Part shown: positions 43,460 to 54,497 of the stretch, one piece after another
Layout of the letters: every line of letters starts with the position of its first letter
Position numbering within the stretch: the first letter of the stretch is position 1
Assembly (NCBI RefSeq): GCF_019059575.1
Contig: NW_024883029.1
Span: forward strand, 1 to 64,000
Direction of reading: 5' to 3'
From: Amphibalanus amphitrite
Taxonomy: Eukaryota > Arthropoda > Thecostraca > Balanomorpha > Balanidae
DNA: 64,000 bases
Made by a program: the position numbers and the translations under genes
The notes under the pieces: model-generated
Told to the model about the DNA's origin: nothing
Databases searched by the model: none
The model's input: the letters and a program-made list of their open reading frames with translations, nothing else

Positions 43460-46055
43460 GCTGACACCTGACATTAGCGCATATTTTAAGTCTTAGCACC
43501 CCAGCAACCACTCTAGCCAAGGATTTATGTTATCAATTTGGTCTGAATCTTCTGAATGGAAGGGTTCACAAGGACATAGTCCCCGCTGAGAGGAACATGT
43601 TGGCATGCCCTCCACATTCTAAGCACACATACTGGGCTAGGGCAGAATTTGGTCTGAAATCATATGTACGCACAAAACCATGCATAGCCAATCCCTTACT
43701 GACAAAGGCTGGCTACAGCCTGCCAGCAGCCATAACCATACCCGTGAGGAGTCTCATAGCAGCACGCGGAGCACGTGCTGCTCCGCTACCGGGCCCTCGC
43801 TGGCTCCCGTCGAGGTATTGGGTTTACGTGGAAATAAAAACTAATTCGGACGCTCAAACATGGGATAGTGTACAAAGCCCCGAAACACTCTGCCTGGTTG
43901 ATATAGCCTTGACCAGTATATGTGTACATGTGCTTTATATGAAAAGGGCTTAATTTTCGCACAAATAGCCACCTAATTTTTGGAGCAAATCACTCAGAAA
44001 TTTCGGCGCAAAATCGTTTGCGCCGAATTTCGGCGCAAGATGGTCTCACGGGCGTCCGGCATAGTGTATGGATGTTTTCCAGTCTGGCCCGTGAGGAGTC
44101 TCATAAGCAAGATATATTAAACATTAATTTTAATTCTGAAATAACTCCCATGCCTGCATGATACAGGAGTGTGGTGAATTGAAAAAATGCAACTAGGTAA
44201 TGCAGCCACTCGGACAGAATTCAGCCATTCATCATGCTGTTGGTTTTGTAGGTACTCGGAGCACTCAGCAGTGTACCAAAATCATATTTTTGCTTGGGTG
44301 TCAGAGGGGAAAATTGCTGACCAAAAAAAGGATGAGAGTGAAAATTGTCGGTCAGGTAAGGCCCAAAAAGAGTGGGAAAATGATCAAAAACATTAATCTA
44401 TCTACAATTGTGACAGATGTAAAACAACCATTCCCGCAATTGCTCCTTCTCGGTGGGATTGGGAGTGGAAAATTGGGCTTGAAAACTGGAGGCGAGAGTG
44501 GAAAATGATTTGCATTTCGATGTCGTTTCCCACCCACATCTACAAATTTTGGGACACTGCGCATCAGTCAATGTACATTATGGTTCAGTCGCAAGCCTTG
44601 CTTTAATCAACGAAAAAAAAATTCTAACATGCATCATGAATTAACAAAATTTTTATTCATATTTTTGTTTTTACCTTTTCTCATTATTTCATGCACACCT
44701 TAAAATCATGAAACTGTAGCGAGCAACTGATTTGAAGATAGGAAAGTCCTTGCTACATTTCTCGACATTATCAAAACATCTTTTTCCAAACATACCTATC
44801 AACATCCTGGAAATATGACTTAGCAATATATTGAGGTTCCATACCCTTGACAAGGCAAATGCACAAACTTTTAAACCAAAACAACTTTACCAACTTTTAA
44901 ATAAATTTGTGACTTCCACTCCTACTCCTTTACAAAAAATCATTGTTGTTGCCTGCTGGATCGAAAAGCGAAAGAGCGCCCTCGCCCCTTCCGTGAGACC
45001 TGCACAAACTTACCAGGAGTCTGCAGTCAGAACACGACACCGTATTCATATTGAAAGAGGGCATAGCGTATAGAAGAGTAGCGACTAGCGTCTCATTGAC
45101 CTTAGGCCAAAATATTTCACTTGATGACATCCACGCAACGCAAGGCCAATGCAGTGTAGATAGGCATATCAATATAGAAATGATATGTCCAAATATGTCT
45201 TTGCCGCGTCATAGTTGTAACGCACTGCGGGGAACTCCAGAGATCTGATTGGCTAATATTAGCCAATCAGTAGCATATGTTACTGGAAACTGTCATAGTG
45301 GAAGTAAATTGGTAGCTGTTTCAGCTACCAAACTGATGAAGGAAATAGGTAAAATTGCTTATTTTACACGAACACCTGTCATACGCTAATCAAAGTAGAG
45401 CTAATGAAAATGGCATTATCCCACAAAGGAAAGCCAATTTGCCACGTAAGCCACCATGAATAGATTTGCTGAGCTTGTCATCACGTTTTTTTAACAAAAA
45501 CAGTCAATGAAATAATGTAATTTACGAATTTCTAGCACTCACATGCATATTTTCGTCTGCACACCGAATTGCGTCCAGGATATTGGCCATGGCGTATTTC
45601 TCGGGAACCCTCTGTTAGTGGAAATTCCACTATCTGGCAACTAGCCCTATGTAAACGCGGCTATCAACAGACTAGACGCAAAAGTGGCCCGTTAAGAGCA
45701 AAGAAGCCAACACATTGTGCCGAAATGGCATGGGTGGAGAACCTGCCCCGGCCACCCCGGCCGTGGCCGGGGTAACTTTCAGCCTACCCCGGCGCGGCCG
45801 GGGTAACTTTTCTACTCTTGTAAATCCTAAAAGCTGTCTCCATACGAGAAAAGAAAACTCACGCTCTTCGAATGTTGACTTCCATGGGCGTAATATTGCA
45901 AATCAGGTAGGTATTTACCATTTACTTAACTTGCCATAATCTCCAACCCTAAGACCCGCGTGTGGTCGCCAATGCCAAGATTGCTCTCAAATCCTGTTCA
46001 GTTTCGAAATTTTGGCGCGCCTTCGGCGCACTTTTTCAAAACTACTGCTTGACCT
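43460..46055. other. Unassigned DNA
   Basis: No gene supported. A GGCGCAA/TTGCGCC-rich block at 43990-44040 and the segment 43900-43975 have inverted counterparts near 57090-57260, so part of this is dispersed repeat. 45610-45665 is an inverted copy of 27100-27145. At 45745-45810 two GC-rich hairpins (CCCCGGCCGTGGCCGGGG and CCCCGGCGCGGCCGGGG), each followed by GTAACTTT, lie side by side. Confidence 0.45.
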
Positions 46056-46966
46056 CATTTACCGGGGTTACATGAGCGATCCGTTCCAAATACGCACTAC
46101 GCTAATGCGCATCAGCTCCCCACAAACGGATCTACGGCACCGGTTACATGAGACTAATTCGTTTTATCTACGTCAAACGGATCTTGTTTGGCTCACCCGG
46201 GCTGACTCCTCGACGGCCGGTAATTCGCATCACAAACGGAATAGGATTAGCGTACAGTCATGGCGCAGTTGCGGCATTTACCGGGACGACTGAGCTAAAT
46301 TTTAAATACTTATATCATTTGATAGGCTCAAAAACATTTAAAATTAACATGAAATCAAAAAATGAAAACAAAGTTCTCTTGTTTTAAGTCAGTGGGCACT
46401 GATTCGCCATGCAGCGACAGCAGGGTGGTCAGAAAAAATTATCTTTCAAAATATTTCATTCATTTTATTTCACATGCAAAGACTAAACCAAAATACCAAC
46501 ATTTTTTTGCTATTTTCTACGAAGCAGCCAATAAAAAAGTTGTTAAGTATTTTGCATTTTGACGCTTCCAGTCAAGCTTCCAGTCAGCAAAGAATAGTTC
46601 TTGTGAAATACGGCCCGAATCGTGTGCCTCGGACGTTTCGGTTACATGAGCGATCCGTTCCAAATGCGTATATATCTTTCCCGAGCGAAAAAAGCAAACA
46701 TTCCAGTTTTTTGGCGCTTTTGTTTCAATTGTGGTGGTTCTGTTCGAAGACCCATACAGATGGTGTTTGCGCAAAATTTCTAACGGAAAATTGCCTACTA
46801 TTTAGTGTCGACAGCTGCATATTAACTTTTTGAACACGCCTCCAACACTGCTTGTTTATTGGCTGTCTGTGGTATTGGGCTGTGTTGCTGTATATACCGT
46901 GTGTTGCTGGGTGATTGTGATAATATTTTCATAATTAACCTTTTTATTCAGCGGTAGAGAATTCTG
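46056..46966 (+). repeat. Dispersed repeat X (plus orientation)
   Basis: From CCGGGGTTACATGAGCGATC to AACCTTTTTATTCAGCGGTA this block shares long stretches with the reverse complement of 54498-55590, including the piece with TTTTTTGGCGCTTTTGTTTC, GACCCATACAGATGGTGTTT and GTCGACAGCTGCATATTAAC. GGTTACATGAGC recurs inside (46146, 46641) and CTCATGTAACC marks the end of the other copy. Probably a decayed DNA element. Confidence 0.65.
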
Positions 46967-47215
46967 AAAATCCCAGGAGGTGCTACAAACCCCTAATTGT
47001 CCACCCCTGTTTTTTTATTTTAAGTTCCATCCAGTACCAGTAGGTATGAGTGTTTGTGGCAATGGAAGGTAGGTGAAACATTTCATTATTGTAATTTTAA
47101 TCTTTTGAGACCTGAATTTCAACATTCTCTTGAGAGCCTGAGAGCATTCATGCCAAGGTTTCTGAGTCTGTTTCATGATAAAGAGACAATATTTATAATG
47201 GAGTCAACTTGTGGG
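46967..47215 (+). repeat. Dispersed repeat Y, copy 1
   Basis: AAAATCCCAGGAGGTGCTAC to TGGAGTCAACTTGTGGGTC is almost identical to 54252-54497 in the same orientation. Confidence 0.82.
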
Positions 47216-48160
47216 TCAAGTCAGCGGAACTTGATAAATGAGTATGACATCACCTCTACGCCTGTCGCCTCCTGTATTGTAGTGATGGCAGGTTCAATGC
47301 TGAGTCTCAGAATAATAGCCAGCGAGCGTATACTGTTGTTTTGTATTTCTATGCCCGATCGGCCCTTATGTGTAATGTCTTGCATTTCTAAATATTGAAC
47401 TGTAATGAATGAGACGCTGTAATGAGGAACTGTAATGAAAAGACTGCCTCAGACTGCCAGGTTCTATTTAACCAAATATGACTGCATGTCTGCTACAGAA
47501 TGAAACACTGACAAACACTGACACTGACATCAGGCACTGACAAAGTGAATGCACAAGAACGATAAGGACTTCTGGACTTCAGAGCAAGAGATACACCCTA
47601 CGCTCAGGAACGCCGCTGTCACCACATATAGCATACAGCACCCGGTCGTGCCCATCATTATTCATTAGCCTACAAGCCCCACCAGACGCTAACCGGCCAC
47701 GATTTTACCGCCCTCTACGAAAAGCAGTAATCTCACTTTGCAGGCGACCTCTACAACGATAGAGGAATCGACAACTGGCAATCCGGCCTGATCGCGTCTC
47801 TCCGGTCTTACCACTTTGGCTATGCAGTGGTGGTAAACGGTAATGGGCTTCCGCGATTACCATAAGCTCCAGGGAGGTGCCATCCCCACACCTCCCCTGC
47901 CGTCCCCTGCATCGCCATCGTTCATCACAAATGGCTATAATTAGGATCTGAATGCCAAAATTCATCGGTAGGAAGTTGCTTTCAAGCACTGTCCAGCTCT
48001 CAAATGGGCGATAGCCACAACGCCCCCTGCAGTCGCACCAGTCTTAAAATTGATAGATCCACTCTACTGACAGGCACGGTGTATATTCAACCCAAAATGC
48101 ACATAAATATCACAACAAAACAACCCCTATTCCCTGCGTGACCATGTGAGTAGCACTCCC
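47216..48160. other. Unassigned DNA
   Basis: Includes the region just beyond the RFT1-like stop codon (its 3' side, minus strand). No consensus poly(A) signal is obvious in the first 100 bases. The 94-codon minus frame at 47705-47989 has no recognisable feature. Confidence 0.4.
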
Positions 48161-48162
48161 CG

Positions 48163-48309
48163 CTAGCTGCGCTTCAGTTTATCCCCGACCCGCTCCCTGA
48201 CCGCCTGGAGGAGGCGGGGCTCGCTGTACACCGCCGCGGCCACCACGGCGGCCCCACAGAGCGCGCCCACAGCCACATGGACGGCGGCGGAGCTGGGGTA
48301 CAGCCAGCT
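48163..48309 (-). CDS. RFT1: RFT1 last exon, 3' part (after the hAT insertion)
   Basis: Continues GSES with [18 protein letters not shown], a final hydrophobic helix, and [14 protein letters not shown], ending LKRS and TAG at 48163. Removing the element and one copy of CTCGGAGC joins it to the upstream part in a single frame. Length and composition fit the C-terminus of RFT1. Confidence 0.85.
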   Translation of the reverse strand, partial: SWLYPSSAAVHVAVGALCGAAVVAAAVYSEPRLLQAVRERVGDKLKRS

Positions 48310-51300
48310 CTCGGAGCCAGTGTCAGAAAAGTGGCCGGTTTCTCAATTTTTTTGAACTTGGAAGATTTGTTCTGTGAGATTTTTCACTGCTAATAATCAC
48401 TTTTTTTGTTCCGTCACTGACTAAATATCAACTGCAACTGGGCATCACAGGACTGAAAGGGAAACTTACTAAAGAAACATGTTAATTGAAAATTTGACAT
48501 TGTGCTTTGTTCTGTTTTCAGATCTCCAAAGCAGCAAGCAAGCATCCTGCAAGTACTATTGAAACAGATAAGAAGCAGTTACTCCACAATTTCACCATGC
48601 AATCATCATAATTGGATCAGTTAAAATGCCAGTCATTCATTACTTTCCAAAGTTGAGGTGCTTACAAGATAGAAGTATTGACAAACCATGTCAAACTATC
48701 CAGCAAGTTTTAAAACAAGCGTGAAGGAATGAATCCAGTATACGTGCCTTGAATGTATGCTATTGAGTGTGTTTGTGAAATAAATAAATGTTTCCATTCC
48801 ATCACATTTCTCACCTGGTTTGTCTACGAATGAGAATCAGATGTTTACGAAAGAGAATCAGCCCGTGACAGGATGATACCTACCATCCAATTCAACCATG
48901 ATCACCTGCATGTCACGTGCACGGAATGAGGTTAGATGCTTCTTACAATAAATCAATATTATCACGAACAGCCACCCATACCAATACCTACGACTTGAAT
49001 GGCAAGTCCTCAGTCCCAGCCTCACCACAACTGCAACGTCTTTGCACAATGCACAATCCACACCACGTTTATGGATACACTGCCATTCCTTTTGCGTATT
49101 CTTTCATCAAATCAGTAACTACCGATTTCCTGCTGTCTCGTCCACTATTGGGCAGGAAACGATTTTTTATGCAGGAAACACTGACATCACGAAAAACTAA
49201 ACATCACTTTTGACCGTGATGCGCATTATTTGTCGAATTTCCCAAAAGACGGTCGCTTTTGCCCGTTCAGTGAGGCTGCCATATCCTCATAACGGCATTT
49301 CAATGGCAGTGCATTTCTCAGTTTACCATATTCTTGTTCCGTGGCACGGAACAAAAGTAAGGGTAGAATAAAGGTTGAAGTAGGCTTGCAATCGGTTCAA
49401 ATTAGGTATGGCATCATAGATTGTTCAATTCTGATTGTTTCTATGTCAAATTTTTATATTTTTATGGACGTTTTCATATAGTTTTATTGAAACGCCGTGA
49501 CCATGTTTCGTCACGGAACAACTCACTTAATTTGGAACGTTTAAGCAATCTCGACTTGTATTTATAAAAAATTGGGTACCGTTAGAATCGTTGAGAGACG
49601 GCGCTTTTCATAGCATAAAATTATTGCCCAGTTGATGCCGATTGCAGGTATAATACCGACATATGCTGATATCACTTTTACATGAAGTAATGTTTGTCTA
49701 GGGCATAAAATCCCTTTGCTTATTAATATATCATTTGAAATAAAGCAGCCAGATTGAAGTCTAATATTCATTTATTTTAGATTCTTTTTAAATATTATAT
49801 GCTATTTTGAAGTTTTCATCAATTTGAATCATTTTTATCAAATTGAAAACCAGTAAAGAGGAAATCCCTTTCCTCTAATTTCCCTCGCCGAGTCATCCTC
49901 CGCGCCATTTCTCAAGGCTCGAGGTGCGAGGCGTCCGTTTCAGTTTGGGCAAGCGCGTGGGCCGTGGGCAATTATCTATTATTGATTACATATAATCATT
50001 TGTGGCATGGTTTTTGGGGGTTGTCTTGCACAAGACCTTTTTTCTTTAAGTGCTGGCATGTTTTTGTGTCTTTGTGGTTCGTTATTTGTTGGTTATTTGC
50101 TTCAAGCTGGATTGCGTCAAATTTGTCAAACTTGCATTATATCAATATAGGTATAGGTAGGTACAAGGCCATTTATACTGATACTATGTAGGTAGGTAGG
50201 TACCAGTCCACTTGGCTATGTTTTGATTTTGCTTAAAGGTATTTCAAATAGTATTTCAATATACTTAGCAGTTTTTGTTTCATGTGAAAATGTGTCATTT
50301 GAAAAGCATATTCTGAATGTTGTGTATATTTTTATACCCCATTCATTTTTCTCACTGCATTCACAATTTTAAGAATTATTTGTATATTTTCCATTATGAA
50401 TAATTTTGAGCATTAGTGGTCATCCATTACCTGCATGTCCAGATTTGCTAACTAATTACAAATAAGTCTAACACTTGGGCTGTAAGGCCACAACCTGCTG
50501 CGTTCCTTGAACCCTTATTTTATATCTAGAAGCTGCTGTTTCTGACTGAGACTCTGGCAAATATCTTGTATACTTAAAGCATACCTAGAACAATACGCGT
50601 GGCCCTACAGTGTCTTACTTTATGATTTTTGTTCCGTGAGCAGCTAAACATTTTGTTCCGCGAACTTAGATCCCCAAACCACTTTTCTGACACTGCTCGG
50701 AGCCGGCTGCCAGCAGGCCGGCGGTCACCAGCGCGGCAGCCACGGCGGGCGGAGACCGAGCAGCGGCGGCACGGACACCGCCGGCTCCAGCGGCAGACCG
50801 GCCACGAACCGGTAACTGGCGACACACGGGGCGGGGACAGGGTGAGAGAGGTACGGGACACTGTATCGGGCATCAGCGACACACGGGGTGGGGACAGGGT
50901 GAAAGGGGTACGAGACACTGCATCAAGCGCCAGCAACACACTGGACGGGGCGAGCGGGCAGCAGCAGCATAAAATGGGACGAAGACATGATGGTTGAGAG
51001 TGGCACGGGACACTGTATCGGGAACCAGCAGCATACGGGGAGGGGACGGGATGAGAATTGAGAGGGCTACAGGACACTATTGGGGACAGCAGACATTCGT
51101 ATCAGTCGATGGACGGGTGAAGTAACGAGATCCAAGTATATCGAGATCGGCGAATAAAGCGTGATATTGACTATCCATGACAGATTGGATAATGATGTAA
51201 ATAATTAGACCAATTAGGACAAATCAAATCTATTCAAAAACACAAAAACTCACCAAACGTATATCCTGGTCAGCATATTGACGCAGTTGGCGAGGATAAA

Positions 51301-53865
51301 TCCAACCCCGCCGAATAGCCTAGTAAAGATCCCTGTCGAGATGACGAATATCACAGATAGCAGCACCATCTTCCGGTTATACCTGAAACACCGGAAAACG
51401 TCACAACACCTGTCAAAGCGCCCGATAGTAATGTTCCTAGCTTCACTTTATCGACACGACTGGCCAGCCTTTCCACTTCGCCTTTAGCCGCAAAAGGCAG
51501 TCTAACAACAAAAACCAATATGAGAACGTCATTTCCTAATCCGCTCAGCCTCTACCGACACTCCTTACTAAGCCACCGACCATTTCCCGACTGCTTTCCA
51601 TAAACCCTCCACGGCACTTACCCATTGATCTGTTCCTGGCGCATCACCGCGAACGTGTAGCACTCCAGCACTCCGTTCACCGCCAGTAAGAGCACGTAGG
51701 CGCACTGGGCGCGCAGCAGACTGACGGCCGGACCGGCGGTCAGCAGGGCGCCTCCGTACAGTCGCAGCAGCAGGTCGGAGTAGCTCCAGCCGAACGTGAC
51801 GGCAACCAGACCGAGCAGGCTCATGGCGCGCGCAGCAGGTCGTGCAGAACCCGGCCCGCCGCGGCAGACACCGGCTGCAGGGAGAGGAGGTAGGGTCAGA
51901 CTCATAGCGCGGAGTAGGTCGTGTAGCACCCGGCCCGCCACCGCAGACACCGGCTGGAGGGGGAGTGAGCTGTCAGGCACCGGCTGGAGGAGAGGTGCCA
52001 AACTGTCCCCTTCCAGTGACTGGCGAGAAGGGGAGAGATGGCCAGAAGGATAGAAGCTGGGCAACAAAACAAACCGAATGACAAAAAAGACACCAAGATG
52101 AAGATCACAACGACTGGCAGTAAGGACTTATAGCGGAGATGAAGAGTAGCTACGAGTATAATTGGCTAATATCAGAGTGTGTGCTTACAGCTTTTTCGGC
52201 GCCTCACCGGGCATCGACACACTGTGGTCAACGTTACTGATATTTTCACCAAATGCCACTACTCCTCAGTAAAAAACAAAAACAAAAACAAAAACTAACA
52301 TCAAACACCTCCTACCACACAATCAGCCGGCCACGTTGCCACCTACCTTTCCCCGTTCCACTGTGCGCGAGAAGTAGACGTAGGCGTTCTCCTCGACTGG
52401 CTGAAAGAGGAAGCGGGCCGCCAGGCTGCCCAGGTTGGCCACCACGTCGTACAGGCCCTGCTCGGAGAAGTCGAGCAGGTGGAAGGCGGTCATCAGGTAG
52501 CGCTCGCCCTCCGTCAGCAACTGCTTCAGCAGGCCTTGTTTGAAGAAGCTCCAGGTGAGGGCCAGCTGGTCACGGTCCAGCGCCGGCTGACGGGGAGGGG
52601 AGGAGAGGTATTACTGTTCAGTGAAGAGAGATGGCAGCAAGGGTCACATCACCACCGTCGCGACAGGAAATGTTAGAGGCAGACGCGGTTGCTGGGAAAA
52701 CGTGGCAGCACAACTTTGGCTCTATTTCTGAGGATACTCGATCCAGCGCTGCCGTGAGCTGTCTGTAACACAGGTAGGTCTTAATACCGTTTGACTGCAA
52801 TCTAAGAGGCCTTAGACCTAAAGTTCTAGCTAAATGAAACGAAGAATGCGACGACTTGGCCAAAAGAAACCACTATGACCGCGAAAACGCTTGACTACAT
52901 TTGAAACCCCGCCCCTTTACAAATAGTTCACTGGCCTCACCTGTCCCGGCACCAGTCTGGGTCCCAGCTCGCTCGCCGACTTCACCGGTAGACAGTTATC
53001 CGGTGAGCGGACGTGCCAGAGCAGGGTGCCGTAATAGATGACCACGAGGAGAGCGGAGCTGACCGCGTGGCCCACACAGTAGGCCCAGATGGCGTGGGAC
53101 GGGTACAGGGCGATCAGCCAGGCTTTGAGCGCCACCCGACTGCACAGACTGACCATGTCGGCTACCACCTTGGGAGAGAGGGAGAGCGGGTGGGTGAGAG
53201 AGTGGTGAGAGGAGATGGGGAGGGGCGAGAAGACGATAAGAGAGTCAGAGATAATCCACATATGCCAGCAAGGTAGGGAGAATACAGTACTTCAACGCGG
53301 TGTGAACGATCGACGATCCGCAAACGACTGTCACAGCAGGCGATTTGAGCTTCAGATATAATTTCACTGATATAGCAGAGTCATCGGGGAACCGACGCGC
53401 CTCAAATATTTTCCCCTGACACCCTGTTCCTCTCCTCTGCGTCACCCCACCGCCGTCATTCACCTTCAATTTGACAAATAGCATGGCCTGCGCCAGGATG
53501 ACCAGCGGCTGGGCGGCCGTCTCCAGTACGACCATGGCCGCGGTGACCCACACGCCCAGACGGTACTCTGAGGTGACCTCAGGCGCCGGCTGGCTGAGCG
53601 CGTGCAGCCAGAGGCCGGCCAGCGCCGCCGACACCGCCGCTGACACGGGCACGCTAAAAGGGGAGCGGGGCGTCAGTCAGAGGCAATTACAACACTGCTC
53701 TTTTGTAATACACTCAATTCACTGGCAATAAAACATTACATAGGTACTTATGGAAAAAAGTAAAGGGTGCATACCTGACACTGATGATGCCCAGGACATC
53801 AGATGTAATATACCGGAGAATGACTGCATTTGTGATGAATGTGAACAGTACACTCGGTAGGTTAT
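48163..53865 (-). CDS. RFT1: RFT1-like ER lipid-linked oligosaccharide protein, seven exons, 5' end missing
   Basis: RFT1 is a multi-pass ER membrane protein needed for N-glycosylation, linked to translocation of Man5GlcNAc2-PP-dolichol. Exons on the minus strand: 53775-53865, 53464-53653, 52941-53168, 52347-52586, 51622-51953, 51254-51382 and 50704-50815 continuing at 48163-48309. All have AG/GT borders with compatible phases. Strong family matches include [79 protein letters not shown] and [16 protein letters not shown]. The initiator exon was not found, nor the ~40 residues that other RFT1 proteins have between exons 1 and 2 as listed. The last exon is split by a hAT-type element and has a frameshift near 50741-50755. 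It is either a recent null allele, a decaying copy, or partly sequence error. Confidence 0.9.
48318..50695. mobile_element. 2378-bp hAT-type element inserted in the RFT1 last exon
   Basis: Perfect 17-bp inverted termini CAGTGTCAGAAAAGTGG (48318) and its complement (50695), flanked by an exact 8-bp duplication CTCGGAGC (48310-48317 and 50696-50703). CAG-type ends with an 8-bp TSD point to hAT. The interior is AT-rich with no frame resembling a transposase, so it is non-autonomous. TTTTGTTCCGTG-like motifs occur near both ends. The perfect TSD and termini suggest a recent insertion. Confidence 0.95.
50704..50815 (-). CDS. RFT1: RFT1 last exon, 5' part (before the hAT insertion)
   Basis: Acceptor CGCCAG at 50816-50821. 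The phase set by the preceding exon gives [20 protein letters not shown] and onward, which matches the family, but runs to a TGA at about 50726. The residues that fit RFT1 after that ([18 protein letters not shown]) are in a different frame, so one base has been lost or two gained near 50741-50755, in a CGCCCGCCG run. Confidence 0.8.
51254..51382 (-). CDS. RFT1: RFT1 exon
   Basis: Acceptor TTTCAG and donor GTGAG. It starts and ends in phase 2 and encodes [14 protein letters not shown] then [20 protein letters not shown], matching RFT1 closely. Confidence 0.9.
51622..51953 (-). CDS. RFT1: RFT1 exon with an internal 79-bp duplication
   Basis: Using acceptor CTCCAG at 51954-51955 and donor GTAAGT the frame is open. 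A 79-bp unit (51875-51953) that contains the acceptor and the start of the exon is repeated at 51796-51874. The second copy has two extra bases (CGCGCGCC against CGCGCT), and 79 plus 2 gives 81, so the combined reading stays in frame and adds 27 residues. Splicing at the second acceptor would hit TGA. The rest reads [15 protein letters not shown] and [19 protein letters not shown]. Confidence 0.82.
51796..51953. repeat. RFT1: 79-bp tandem duplication spanning an RFT1 splice acceptor
   Basis: Copies 51875-51953 and 51796-51874 (about 85% alike by eye) both begin, on the minus strand, with an AG acceptor and CCGGTGTCTGC. A third partial acceptor-like piece, CTCCAGCCGGTGCC, lies just upstream near 51978-51990. 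Confidence 0.85.
52347..52586 (-). CDS. RFT1: RFT1 exon (most conserved)
   Basis: Acceptor CGTCAG and donor GTAGGT, exactly 80 codons. Contains the family hallmark [20 protein letters not shown] and [20 protein letters not shown]. Confidence 0.92.
52941..53168 (-). CDS. RFT1: RFT1 exon
   Basis: Acceptor CCCAAG and donor GTGAGG, 76 codons in phase 0. It continues KLK with [20 protein letters not shown], then a long hydrophobic stretch and LVPGQ. Confidence 0.82.
53464..53653 (-). CDS. RFT1: RFT1 exon
   Basis: Acceptor TTTTAG and donor GTGAAT. Encodes a membrane segment and [20 protein letters not shown] then [11 protein letters not shown], a conserved RFT1 block; ends in phase 0. Confidence 0.85.
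53775..53865 (-). CDS. RFT1: RFT1 exon (N-terminal part)
   Basis: Acceptor TTTCAG before 53865 and donor GTATGC after 53775. It encodes [20 protein letters not shown] and onward, the first conserved RFT1 membrane segment, ending in phase 2. Confidence 0.85.
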
Positions 53866-53928
53866 CTGAAAGACATTTGATAGGTATAGCTTCAGCATCA
53901 ATATGTGCAACACAGACCATGCTATTCT

Positions 53929-54219
53929 GGGCCCTGTTTCACCGGTGATAGCAGCACGCTGCTATCACACGTGTCAAATTGGGTTTCCATGGAAACATCA
54001 GCAAACCATGACGCCGTCAATCTGTGTGATGTCATCAAATATTGCTGCCAACAGCTTCACGGCCGTACGATCAAACACATCGCATTCAACGAAACAGCAA
54101 CTCTGTTCCAAACGCAGCTCACGGATTACATGAAACGTCATTAGTGTGACCTCATCACATTACGTCAGCTCGCGCAATTTGATAGAAGCGTGCTGCTATC
54201 AACGGTGAAACAGGGCCCT
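53929..54219. mobile_element. ~290-bp MITE with GGGCCCTGTTTCACCG ends
   Basis: GGGCCCTGTTTCACCG then GTGATAGCAGCACGCT at 53929 is mirrored by the complement at about 54180-54217. It lies just upstream of the first recognised RFT1 exon, so it is in an intron or the upstream region. A clean target-site duplication was not found. Confidence 0.75.
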
Positions 54220-54251
54220 GGTCTCTGCAGCATATAGGTACTACATTGGTG

Positions 54252-54497
54252 GAAAATCCCAGGGGGTGCTACAAACCCCTAATTATCCACCCCTGTTTTT
54301 TATTTTAAGTTCCATCCAGTACCAGTATGAGTGTTTATGGCTTGGAAGGTAGGTGAAACATTTCATTATTGCAATTTTAATCTTTTGAGACCTGAATTTC
54401 AACATTCTCTTGAGAGCCTGAGAGCATTCATGCCAAGGTTTCTGAGTCTGTTTCATGGTAAAGAGACAGTATTTATAATGGAGTCAACTTGTGGGTC
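54252..54497 (+). repeat. Dispersed repeat Y, copy 2
   Basis: Near-identical to 46967-47215 in the same orientation (AAAATCCCAGGGGGTGCTAC to CTTGTGGGTC). Confidence 0.82.
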
